Shown here piece after piece: positions 29,486-40,600 of a DNA stretch of 64,000 nucleotides. The DNA is from a virus. Numbering within the stretch: the first letter of the stretch is position 1; each line of letters starts with the position of its first letter. The stretch spans positions 1 to 64,000 of IMG/VR virus record IMGVR_UViG_3300046005_001038; one strand, 5' to 3'. The translations under genes and the position numbers were made by a program. Below the pieces are notes generated by a model. That model did not search any database. It saw only the letters and a program-made list of their open reading frames with translations, and was not told the DNA's origin.

Positions 29486-31020
29486 TATTCCACCCACTCA
29501 ATTAAACAATACCCTGCTGCTCCAGCCGTTCCTGCTGAATAAATAGTTGTATTTGACGAATAACCACCTGCGCCACCATGACCCGAGTTAGCTATTGGGG
29601 ATGTAGCATTAGTGTTTATTGTATTAAATCGTGTGCCACCAGCCGCAGAATCCCCACCACCGTCACCACCTACCCATGTGGCATTACCGCTTAAATGAAA
29701 ACCGTTTCTACCGTATTCATATCCAGCTCCACCTCTCAAAACGCATACATTGTTAGTCGCGCCAGAAGCTCCTATACCAGCAGAACCTCCATTAGCCGAC
29801 GCAGTTACTCCGCCAGATACGCTTGTTGTTCCACCAGGATTCCCATCCTGTCCAGCTCCTCCGTTAGCTGTACCTCCAGCACCGATTGTCACAGTTATAT
29901 TACCTGTTACGGTGAACACACCTTCTGTAATATAACCAGAACCGCCACCACTACCACCAGTAAGTAAATTTGTAGCATGATAATTTCCACATCCGCCAGA
30001 ACCGCCGCCGCCACGCAACGTAATTTTAACTTTCGTCACATTAGCTGGCTTTGTCCATGTTCCAGACGTAGTGAATAATTGAGAAGCGATGGTTTTATCT
30101 ATTTGAATGTTACCTGCTCCGAGAATAGATGTGTTGTTTATCGTTTTAACATCTGTTCCTGAAACAACAGTTCCTAATACAGACCCGTTACCTTTTGCCA
30201 ACCCGTTAATGTTGGTGGGATTCCCTGTATTTACAGAACCAGTAGCACCAGTATTACCTTGAACACCCTGCAATCCACTTAATGAAATCAACCAATCAGC
30301 AAAAGTACCTGTTCCACCAATAGCCGTTACATTAACAATCAATGTCGTTGCAGAATAACTTGTCACTTGCCCGTACATATAATTTGCGGGGTTAGCTGAT
30401 GAAGCGACCGTGACAAATTGCCCTGCAATGAATTGTTCTCCGCTCTGTGTTGTAAAGGTTTTTGAACCTGTACTAATTGTTGTGTTGGTTGTTGATGTTG
30501 AAGTAAGTGTGTTTGATTGTTGGGCTGCGGCATCGGCGGATGCTTGAGCATTTAAAGCATATTGTTTTGCAGAATAACTTGTTCCATCTACAGTTGTCGA
30601 TAATTTAGAAGCCCATAATTTTGCTGATTGAGCGACGTTTCCAACTGCATATTCTTTTGCAGAATACTCAGTTGTATTCCCCACAGTAGTAGTAATCTTA
30701 GTAGCCCAATCTTTAGCTGAACCACCGATTGTGTCTACACCAACGCCACCAATCGCCCATGCTTTAGAACTATAATCCGTACTAAGCACTAAACCTGTAG
30801 TTAAACTAGCCCATTGCGACGCTGTGGTTGCTGATGAATTAGAATTTGTTGCTTGTGTAACAACATAATTAGCTACACTCACATTATCCAAAATAAGCGG
30901 CAATAAGCGTTCTACATGACCGCCGCCATCTAACCCAGTTGTGGGTGAAGAATCGTCCGTGTAAATGTGTTCTATACCATCACTCGACATTGATGCGGGG
31001 ACAGTTACTGTAACCGTCAT
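29485..31020 (-). CDS. Tail fibre with glycine-rich receptor-binding domain
   Basis: 511 residues. The N-terminal half has repeats such as YSSKAWAIGG, SAKDWATK, YSAKEYAVG and SAKLWASK, a known fibre pattern. The middle is Ser/Thr-rich. The last 180 residues carry glycine-rich runs (RGGGGSGGCGNYH, GGSGGGSGY, GGDGGGDSAAGG) like the polyglycine sandwich of T-even gp38-type adhesins. This part probably contacts the host receptor. It overlaps its neighbours. Confidence 0.82.
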   Translation of the reverse strand: MTVTVTVPASMSSDGIEHIYTDDSSPTTGLDGGGHVERLLPLILDNVSVANYVVTQATNSNSSATTASQWASLTTGLVLSTDYSSKAWAIGGVGVDTIGGSAKDWATKITTTVGNTTEYSAKEYAVGNVAQSAKLWASKLSTTVDGTSYSAKQYALNAQASADAAAQQSNTLTSTSTTNTTISTGSKTFTTQSGEQFIAGQFVTVASSANPANYMYGQVTSYSATTLIVNVTAIGGTGTFADWLISLSGLQGVQGNTGATGSVNTGNPTNINGLAKGNGSVLGTVVSGTDVKTINNTSILGAGNIQIDKTIASQLFTTSGTWTKPANVTKVKITLRGGGGSGGCGNYHATNLLTGGSGGGSGYITEGVFTVTGNITVTIGAGGTANGGAGQDGNPGGTTSVSGGVTASANGGSAGIGASGATNNVCVLRGGAGYEYGRNGFHLSGNATWVGGDGGGDSAAGGTRFNTINTNATSPIANSGHGGAGGYSSNTTIYSAGTAGAAGYCLIEWVE

Positions 31021-32216
31021 AATAACTCCTTAATGTTAATTGAAGAACCGTATAAACCAACATTAGGTTGTGTTATCGGGTTTAATTGTGAAAAACGTCC
31101 AATAAATGAACGTGCGTATTGATATGAACCAGTATCTTCTACATCATAAGCATAAAGAACTTCTCTTGTGATACCTTGTGAACGACTTGCTTCATAAATA
31201 CCGCCAAAGGCTTCATCTTCTGTTAAATAGTTCCATTGAATGTCCACTGTGCGAGCTTTTTGCTTTTCGTAGAAGAATTCTGTTCCTGAATTTGACACAC
31301 TGATTTCAGAATTATCTTGAAATCCATGTGAAATAGAACCGTACTCAGGATTGATATTAGGCATCGTGTATTGACCAATGAATAACCGTCCAAATTCAAT
31401 AAATAAATCAGGATGTGTCGCTTCGGTTGAATCATCTAAATCAATGTGTAAATGTGTTCCGACAGGCTGATTACCTGTCAGAACGTCTTTTAAAAATGAA
31501 ATATGAATTTTTGTAAAAGACAGTCTTTGTTCTTCTTCAATTGTTCCTCGCCACAAGTTCGTACTACGCCACGATAAGAATGCTGAATTACTAGGTAGAA
31601 TGCGTTTCCACACATTTACCCATTCAGGCTTGTTTAACACAATGGATTCCGTTTTACCTGACTGTAATCCATAACCCACATACCAAATCGAATACGATGT
31701 TTGAGTGCCATTATTAACGTAATCACCCGTTCTACTAACCGTTAAACTTGTACCAGAATGTGACACAACAGTTGCATTAAAATACGAACCCGATGTATAA
31801 TCATTTTTGTCAGAACTAAATGCGAAGAAACGTAGTTTAGTTCCCGTAGCAATAGTAGGCACAGATGAATTTAACGTCAGCGTAACATTGTTAGTTCCCA
31901 TAATATCGACAGTAGAATTACTATATTCAATAGGAGGTTCATTGAAAACTGAAAACTTAACTTTTGCAGAAGTGCTTAAATTGTGGTTAATCAAACCAAT
32001 CGCACCGAAGATTCGATACGGTAAGTTTTTAAGCGAAGTAGCAAAAGAAACCTTTTTAGCTGAAATTGAACCGAAATTGCTTGTTCTTGCTGTTTCAGCT
32101 AAAATAGGTGTTGTAATGTTACTCAAAGGTAAGTTAGAATTGTTCGTCCAAGTCACTTGATGTAATTTATTTAGTTCAAGTAATCTATTTGGATAAGCAA
32201 TTGCAACGTTACTCAT
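31017..32216 (-). CDS. Tail tip protein, unknown type
   Basis: 399 residues, overlapping both neighbours by 4 nt. It begins SNVAIAYPNRLLELNKLHQV and is beta-rich. The last third (FIEFGRLFIGQYTMPNINPE, ARSFIGRFSQLNPITQPNVG) is typical of proteins lying between tape measure and fibre genes. Its place suggests a tail-tip or hub component. The exact role is not recognised. Confidence 0.65.
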   Translation of the reverse strand: MSNVAIAYPNRLLELNKLHQVTWTNNSNLPLSNITTPILAETARTSNFGSISAKKVSFATSLKNLPYRIFGAIGLINHNLSTSAKVKFSVFNEPPIEYSNSTVDIMGTNNVTLTLNSSVPTIATGTKLRFFAFSSDKNDYTSGSYFNATVVSHSGTSLTVSRTGDYVNNGTQTSYSIWYVGYGLQSGKTESIVLNKPEWVNVWKRILPSNSAFLSWRSTNLWRGTIEEEQRLSFTKIHISFLKDVLTGNQPVGTHLHIDLDDSTEATHPDLFIEFGRLFIGQYTMPNINPEYGSISHGFQDNSEISVSNSGTEFFYEKQKARTVDIQWNYLTEDEAFGGIYEASRSQGITREVLYAYDVEDTGSYQYARSFIGRFSQLNPITQPNVGLYGSSINIKELL

Positions 32217-34627
32217 AATTTGTAACCCATTAAGTTCATTGTAATTGATTTGCGTTTAATATCCATTTCATACCCGATAAGTCTAAATTTAACTGTCTGA
32301 TTATACCACAATCTATCATACTTTACAAGAACTGTTTGACCTATTTTTATATCAGGTAATGTACTAAAATAAGCCGTTAATGACACCACATCACAGCGTT
32401 TTTTAAAATAAGCAAGCAATCTATCTGTCACAGTTTGTGTATTAGCTTGCGATACCAATAATGATTCAAATTGTAATCGTTGTGATTGAGGATGTTTTTG
32501 TTTAATAATGGTATCAACCGATTCCTGTGTGAGATATTGTTGTAACAATCTCGCTTTTCTTGCTTGTGTGGTCGCACCTAATACATCTTTTTGTACTGTT
32601 TCAATCTTACCGTATTTGCCCACAACTGAATAATACGGAACACCGTTTTCACCTACACCAGTAGCTGTTCGTTCACATGATGTGATTTGATAAGGTAGAA
32701 TTGAAATATCGGCTGTTGTAGATGGTTCTTCATAAATATCTGCATTCATAATATACGAACTGTTATCAATCGAATCACCAAACCACCAATAACCACCGAC
32801 AGACTTCACAATTGAATCTAACACAGACCTAAAACTGGCTTCTTGATTGATATACAATCCAATTCCACCAGAACTAACCGAATTCAACTTTGTAATAGCG
32901 GATGAATTTACTGTGATAGATTTGCTTGTAGCATAAGTAACGGACGAGTCTGAAAAATCAGCAGTAATTTCAGTTAATGGGATTGGAGCGTAAGGATATT
33001 CTGTACTATTCAAAGGTGTGACTTTAAATAGATTCTGATACGCAATCCAAGTACCCTGTGCAGGTGTTGTTGCATTAAATGTACTTAATGAACCTGTCAC
33101 AATGCCCGATGTAAATTTAACACCGCTATTGTACACATTCTCAATGATAGTTGACGTTGTACCGCTAACTTGATATTTATTAGTTGGTGCATCGATTAAT
33201 GTCGGTGTTTCAAATATCGTTCTCATTCCTGATGAAAAACTAATTGATTGACAGACTTTATTAAAGACTTCCCCTGCTGAAATCACACTTGGTTTCAAAA
33301 CTGAAACAGGTGTTGATATAGTTTTAATATAGTCTGTCGCAAAGCTACCTTGTTCTAATTGTGCGCCCCAGATGAATACTCCTGATGTGCCATCACCCGT
33401 GTAGCCTAGACTTGAGCCTTGAAATAATCTCGCCCACATTGTAAAAGAAACCACACTAATGCTTACAGTAAGTGTACAGCGAACCCATCCGTTACCTGCA
33501 TCTGTTATTGTGGCAGAGGGTGAGGTGTAGCCAGTTCCTACCACGCTTGGTGCAGATAAAATGGTGTTATTTGTGGTGTCAAAACCAACAAAACAATAGT
33601 TAGCAGACCCGTCGGAATTTCTAAGCCATATTGAGAAGTTGCGCTCAGAACTCTTAACGTATATGGACGCTGTGTATGTATTCGTACCTGAATTAGATAT
33701 GACGATGCTATTAGTGTAATGTAGTGTATTAACTGTATTCTCAACCAACTTATCCGCAGTCAAAGTACCGTCTGGTGAGGTTGTTGCATTTGCGGTGATA
33801 GTCGCATTAGATTTAGTCCAAGCCACATTATCAAATTGTTCTGAATAAGTTAGTAAGTTTGTCCTATAAGCAACAACTACTTCTCCATCATGCGCGTCAC
33901 AAGTGATTTCCTGATGATTATGGTCACCAACTTTGAAATACCCTTGAAAATGATGAAATTCACCTGCTGACACATTGTCTGAAATCAATTCAGCTAATGA
34001 TACACACTCATGTGATTTAGTGAGAGCAACACCTTTATCATAAACAGCATCTATCACACAGGTTGATAAATCACTCACTTGAAATAAATCAATGTTCGCA
34101 TAACACATTACAGGTGACGCATTAGTCACAGTACCATAAACACGAGGTTTAACATTACCCATCACATCTGTTGGTAACCCTTCAACTCCACCTCCACCTG
34201 TGTATCTTGCTTGCGTTAAAGGTGTGTCTAAAGATTCAGATAACGATTTTAACGTCAAATAAATTGAATTACCACGTTGATTAATTCTCGTCACAATACC
34301 TTTGAACCATGTTGTGACGACATTATTAGCATCGACTAACTGTAATGTACAATCACGACCATCTAAATAATAATCTGCCAGATAATTTAATCCACCATCT
34401 GTATTATCAAGTTCGATTTCACCAATAGATGATTGTCCTGATATGTTTGGTAATAACCCTCCATCATTAACCGCAATCGTAACCCTCGCAGGCTGTTTCA
34501 TGCGAGGTTGATAATAAATACCGTTTGAATCTTTATAGCCATCATCTGAAAAGTAGATGACGCTGGGCGAACCCAGCGAATCTAAAACATTGATGGTACA
34601 AATCCAAGAACCTTGAATTTTAGCCAT
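32213..34627 (-). CDS. Large tail tip protein with carbohydrate-binding-like insert
   Basis: 804 residues. The N-terminal part (QPARVTIAVNDGGLLPNISG, TDGGLNYLADYYLDGRDCTL) and the C-terminal part (LLAYFKKRCDVVSLTAYFST ... IGYEMDIKRKSITMNLMGYK) form the tip core. Residues about 258-440 are a beta-rich insert (YSEQFDNVAWTKSNATITAN, ASIYVKSSERNFSIWLRNSD, GAQLEQGSFATDYI) of the carbohydrate-binding type found in phage tail proteins. It probably connects the tail tube to the receptor-binding fibre. Confidence 0.7.
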   Translation of the reverse strand: MAKIQGSWICTINVLDSLGSPSVIYFSDDGYKDSNGIYYQPRMKQPARVTIAVNDGGLLPNISGQSSIGEIELDNTDGGLNYLADYYLDGRDCTLQLVDANNVVTTWFKGIVTRINQRGNSIYLTLKSLSESLDTPLTQARYTGGGGVEGLPTDVMGNVKPRVYGTVTNASPVMCYANIDLFQVSDLSTCVIDAVYDKGVALTKSHECVSLAELISDNVSAGEFHHFQGYFKVGDHNHQEITCDAHDGEVVVAYRTNLLTYSEQFDNVAWTKSNATITANATTSPDGTLTADKLVENTVNTLHYTNSIVISNSGTNTYTASIYVKSSERNFSIWLRNSDGSANYCFVGFDTTNNTILSAPSVVGTGYTSPSATITDAGNGWVRCTLTVSISVVSFTMWARLFQGSSLGYTGDGTSGVFIWGAQLEQGSFATDYIKTISTPVSVLKPSVISAGEVFNKVCQSISFSSGMRTIFETPTLIDAPTNKYQVSGTTSTIIENVYNSGVKFTSGIVTGSLSTFNATTPAQGTWIAYQNLFKVTPLNSTEYPYAPIPLTEITADFSDSSVTYATSKSITVNSSAITKLNSVSSGGIGLYINQEASFRSVLDSIVKSVGGYWWFGDSIDNSSYIMNADIYEEPSTTADISILPYQITSCERTATGVGENGVPYYSVVGKYGKIETVQKDVLGATTQARKARLLQQYLTQESVDTIIKQKHPQSQRLQFESLLVSQANTQTVTDRLLAYFKKRCDVVSLTAYFSTLPDIKIGQTVLVKYDRLWYNQTVKFRLIGYEMDIKRKSITMNLMGYKL

Positions 34628-37600
34628 TTACTTGTTTCCTTGTGGTTGAATCAATTGAATCGAGTTTGTCATTTGTAACTTCGTTTTGTTTAATTAATGT
34701 TCGGAAAGCTGCTTGCATGACTTCAATTTGTGCTTGCAACAGTTTGTTTTGTGTTTTCAACTCAGCTAATTCTTCTTCATTATTACCTGAATCATTAGCG
34801 GCAATCGCTCTCACACCTAATGAACCATTTATATTGGCCAAAGGCATGATTGCTTCTGAACCTGATTCACCCATCAAGCCCATATTGAACACAGTGGGTT
34901 TAGACACAATGCCATTTGTGAATGCACCGCCTGATGCAAAATAACCATTTGTAGAGAAATACCCATTTTTAGCATCCATATATTTTTCAAAATCTTGCCA
35001 ACTACTAAGTCCTAGCTTGCGTAACATTCCTTCTACATCGGTGTAGTCACCATAATAACCTACATTTATCGCTTCACCTTCTAAGACGGAAGTTCCGTAA
35101 TTAAAATATCTAGGTGTTAGTGTAGGTGTTGACGTAGCAATATTAGAAGGAGGTATGCTTGGAATTACTGGTGATGGTACAACAGGTAATTCAGGTACAA
35201 CTGCTGTAGGAATTTGAACTCCTACTGAAGCTCCCGCGTTAGCTGCATTTTGTGCAGTTATTTGTGCGCCGATTGCTTGTAATGCTGCTAAAGCTGCGTT
35301 GGCTGCGGCAACAATATCATTGATAGATTGAATCAATGCTGAGGTATTAGCTGCTGGAAATACCATTACTGGAATTTCAATATCTGAGAAAGTTTCGATA
35401 ATTCTAGCTAGCTCATCTTTTAAAGCCGTACCGCCTCCAACACCAATACCTGCCATAAGTTCGTTAAACGCAAGTGCGAATTCGCTTTCAGGGTTTAATG
35501 TCAATTTAACATCTTCAACAAATGTTGCCAGAATGCCTGTTGCAGAATCTAAAGCAGATGTCTCAGTATCTAACAATAGTTGGCTGATATTCAAAGCAGA
35601 AATCATGTCGGTCATACCTACGGAGATTGTACCTAACACATCGGTCATTGTATCGGTTAATTCCGCAGTAGGAACTTCTATTTTGGTTTTAACAACGGCA
35701 TTGTATTTATCTAACGCTTCAGATAGGTTTGTCATAAATGAAATTTTATCTTCATCTGACATTTCAGGTGTTGCAACCACACTTAATGTAGCAGTCGTGG
35801 TTAAAACTAGATTTTCGGCAGCTTTTGCTTTGATTGAATCATTAAACGTACTTATTGCCACTAATACTGTGCTACTAATTGCTTTTTCAAACACATCTAA
35901 CGCAGGAAGTTTTAACGAATCTGAAATTTCAGAGCTTGATTTTAATGTGTTATAAGCAGCGTAAGATTTCTCAATAGCATCGCCGATAACAGTACCTTTT
36001 AAAGCATCAGGTAGAGCGAAGATTCCTGTTTTAATATCTTCTAATAAATCAACCATTCGCAACTGCGGGTCAACTTGTTGTGGTAGCACACTTACAGCAT
36101 CAATCACTTGTTGTATCAACTCATTACCTTCTTTAGACGAACCATAGAAGTTACGAATTGCAGTAATTGTTTGGTCTGCCGTACCTGTGATAGAACCTTC
36201 AATAGCTGATTTAATATCAGCAACTGTTTTTCCAGTATTAGCAATATCGGTTTGTGCCATATATTTATTAAGATTAGCAATTGTGTTTTTGTCAGTAATA
36301 CCCGACATATCAATTGAACCCACACCCGTAGATGATTTATAAGCTGATAATTGATACGCCAATTTACCTTGTGCTGTATCTAATTGTGACTTAGTAGAAC
36401 CTAATTGTGTGATTTGTAATCCGATAGCCCAATCAGCGATAGCGCGTCTAAAATCGCGTAATTGCTGTATTGATTTTGACAAATCAACTTTATTTAAATT
36501 ATCAACATACATTTTGACCATTGCATCAGACTTTTTCAAAGTACCTTCAACACCAGAAATCGTTTCGTTTCCATACTTTTTAATCATGTCGTTTTTGTAC
36601 TTTTCTAATGCAAGTACCTTTTTACCTGCTTCATCAGCTAATGCGTATTTAGCATCGTAACCAGCTTGTTCTGCATCATCTAAGAATGATTTCGCCTTAT
36701 TGATGTCACGAGTTAATTTCATGGTTTCGATGAATTCTTTCGCTGCACTAGATGCTTCTCCGAACACAGAATTGATTTCAGCGATTTGAATGTTAAATTC
36801 AACTAAGCTACGATTATATTCGTCTAAACCTGCAACAGCTAATGCGTTTGATAATTCTTTACGTTTATTAGCAATGTCTTGTGCTGTAGCTACTTTAACT
36901 TCTGTCAAACCCGATGCGTTTCTAGCATCTGTAATGGCTTTAGTTTGACGTAACATATCAATGTAGGTATTTGCCGCATCTGAACCTTCACCGAACATAT
37001 CGTTAATCGCTTTAATATCTTTTCCTAATTGATAATCTCCTTTTTGTGTATCAGACATTCCTGCTACTAATAAGTTATCCTTCAACTCATTGTATTTACC
37101 TGTAACTAAAGATTGCTCTTTTGCACGTTGTAAAATCAATATGTCGTTTATTTTAGTAGACGATTCATTATTCATTTCTCTAGCAATTCGCAATTCTTCA
37201 GCATTTTGCATCATCCGTTTGTTATATTCAGATGTTAATTGATTTTCAGACGTAATCAAACTATCAATCGATAACTTTTGTTTTGCTGCATAGTCAGCTT
37301 TGTTTTTCGTATCAATCAATGCGTCGGAATATGCTTTTAACGAGCGTTCAGTCACATTAACTGTTTCAGTAATACCGTAGAACTTCTTATCAGTTTCAGA
37401 TAACGTCGCGTTCCAACTAACGATGCTAGGTAATAAATCGCTGTCGATTTGAGAAACTAAAGAACTAATATCTGTACCGATACTCAATTCAGTCAATGAA
37501 TCTTTTGAAGCCTTAGCAGTCATGTAATCTTTAGACTTTGTAGTCGATAAAATTACATCTGTAATTTTTAACACAGATTGTTGTCTTTCTAACACAGTTT

Positions 37601-40600
37601 GTAATGTTTCTGTAGAATCAATTAAGCCTGATACGACTTTGTTGATGCCTTCTGATTGTGACGTAAGATTATTCATCCAATAATCCATCACCTCAAGTTG
37701 TGTTGACGTATCTTTAATTGATAGAATCGTACTAACTTGTTTCAATAAATCATTAAATATCGGATTAGATTTATCGATTTTAAACGTACTTGCGATAAAT
37801 GCTTCAGGATTCTCTTTAGCAGTAGTAAGCTGTTGTAAACGAGTTTCGTTTTTATCAAACATAGATAGCATACTTGTCACAAACAATCCGTTTGCACCAG
37901 TTTGATTATCCAACTTACCTTTGATTTCATCTAAATCTGACTTTTTAATATCCGATGTTTTCAAATTCATCAATGCGTCAACAGAACCTTTAGCGAATCG
38001 GTCTGCCCATTTCTGAACACGCTCTGAGTCAAAACCCGCCATGTCTTGGGGTAATAATGCTTTAAGACTAGACGTGCCTGTTAATAGATTTTGTAATGTG
38101 GTAGAATTTTCATTCACACTTTTGAAAGTTGCATCAATTGACTTTTTCAAATCTAAATTATTCAAATCTGTGTTCACAGTGGTGATATTGTAACCTGGTG
38201 AAACAGAGAACATTTTTGAATAGTTTTCAATGTTACTTACAATACGAGTTTCATTGTCTTTTAACACTTTACTGAACGTATTGAAGAACGCTGTGTCTTT
38301 AGTAACGTCTTTTTTATTTTTAGCATCTAAGTCAGAGAGTTTTAAATCAACAATCTTACTTACATCACCACCTGTGTATTTATTAGCATAGGCTTTTGCG
38401 TAAGTAGCATTTGTTTTTTCTAAATCACTACCTGTCACAGAAGATTCTGTAATTTTAAAGTCAGTTGGAGCTTTAGTTGTGAGTGAATTGAGCAATGTAA
38501 TCTGATTATTGATATTAGTAAAAATCTCACTTAGACCTTTATTCGCAATATCAAATTTTTCACCTTTAGACGTTACGACATTAAAGAATTTGTCAATAGC
38601 TGACGTAAAGTTTTTCAAACCATCATTTGCTTTACCTGTTGAATCGTACATTTGAATCAACTGCTCAGACATAATTGCAAAACCTAACGTGCCTAAATTT
38701 TTACTTTCTACACCGAGGTCTTTGAATTTTTCATTAACTTGGTTAATATCAATCGCAACTCGCGTTAAGGTTTCAAATGCGCCTTCACCCATGCGTTTAA
38801 ATCTATCTAAGAATCCATTAGTCACATCATCTGCAATTAAATCGAATGTTGTGTTTAACGAATCACTTACTTTTTTCGTAATAGCATCAGATTTCAAACC
38901 TTTCAAATCTAATTTTATTTTAGGAATAATCGCTTTAGTATCGCTTACTACTTGCAATCCTAAGATGTTCAAAGATTTAGATAGTTCTGTTGAAAAATAA
39001 CCAAACACACCTTTAAATGAATTTGTCATTTCATTATTAACACCATTGATAGTGTCATAAATCTTAACTGTGTCTGAGAACCAACCTTTAGTTGTCGCTT
39101 TTATTTTTGAATAATCATAAACTTTTAGCGCGTCAGCAGCTCCGCCAATGATGAATTGGTTAGCTTGCATTGTAATACCTGAACCAATTGCTTCAAATTT
39201 AGTTTTACCGATACCTAATAATTTACCTAAACCAAATTGTAATCCCGCTAAAATTAATCCACCAGCAAGTCCTATGATAGCTCCCCCAACCATCATCCCT
39301 GTTGAACCAACCCCCACTCCAACAGAAGTGGCAGTCCCCATACCTACCGCAGTTGCGGCAGACGCAGCTAATGCACCACCAGCAAGCCCCATACCAGCAG
39401 CTCCCATCGCAGTTGATGAAACCAAACCAGCTCCAATCATACCAGCAGAACCCGCAGGATTTTTAGAACTTGCTGTCATTCCAGTAGTAGAACCAATCCA
39501 ACCACCTTGTCTGTTTACCGCTAACGAGATTGTGTTATCAACTGCCTTTGTGATATTTTTAAATCCATCCGCAATATCGCGTAATGCACCGTATTCTTTC
39601 ACATGGATAGATTGCAATGTATTTGTGATATTATCGACTGAGCGAGAAGATTCTGACGATGCTCCGTACACAGAGCTAGTAAAAGCCGATTCAGGTGTTG
39701 AAGTGTCTACAGGTTTAGTTTTGAAAAGCGTTTGCATTAAACTAATCGCCATTCCACCAATCATTGCTGCTCCACCAGCTAACCAGTTTCCTGACATCAT
39801 CGCATTCATACCGATGTTCATTAAACTTGAGCTAATATTAGACACAAGGTTTTTAAACATATCGCGAAACGCATCAGTAAAGGATTTACCTTTAGTCAAC
39901 ACATCTGTGAACATGGTTGTAAAACCTGATGTAATTGAACCTGTCACAGTATCTTTAACAGAGGTTAATAGTTTTAGATTTTCTCTCGTATCAATCAAAT
40001 CTCTAATTTCTTGTGCCTGTGTTCCTGTCGCTCCTGCTTGTTTGATTTTAGACTGTTTTTCTAACTCTAATGTAGAAGTTGTCAAAGAGGTTAGTAAATC
40101 GTCATTACCTTTAATTAAATCAGGTATAACATTACGTTGTTGTTCTTTTAGTGATAATTGAATACGATATAAGTCAGTAATTTCTTTATTCTTAATAAGA
40201 AGTTCAGAATCTGTATCAAGCAACATAGTTTCAGTATCTACTCTCATTGCAGCGTAAGCAGAATTTCCAGTTTGTTTGAATAATTTTTCATATTCATCAG
40301 CCATATCTGTTAATTCTTTTTTGGTTGCTGATAATTCATCACGCAATTTTAATTGCTCTTTAATCGAACTATCTATTGCAGGAACAGCGAATCCACCGAG
40401 TTCTTTAGCTAAATCTTTTGCTTTTAGTGACACATCTTGACGTTCTCGCAATTCATCAAACGCATGACTATAAGCATACCCAGCTTTTTCTAGCTTTAAT
40501 AAATCTTGAAGTTCACCAGCTCTACGACTACGCTCTGTATCAGCAATTTCATTCGCTTTAATGTATGCTTGGTCTTGCCAACCAATTTGTTTTCTAATTA

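Noticed and set aside
29695-29967. Plus-strand Ser/Pro-rich ORFs opposite the tail fibre
   Set aside because: Antisense of glycine-rich codons. No start signals.
39148-40161. Long plus-strand ORF (337 codons) inside the tape measure gene
   Set aside because: Pro/Ile/Ala-rich reading opposite a recognised tape measure region. It arises from the codon bias of the opposite strand.
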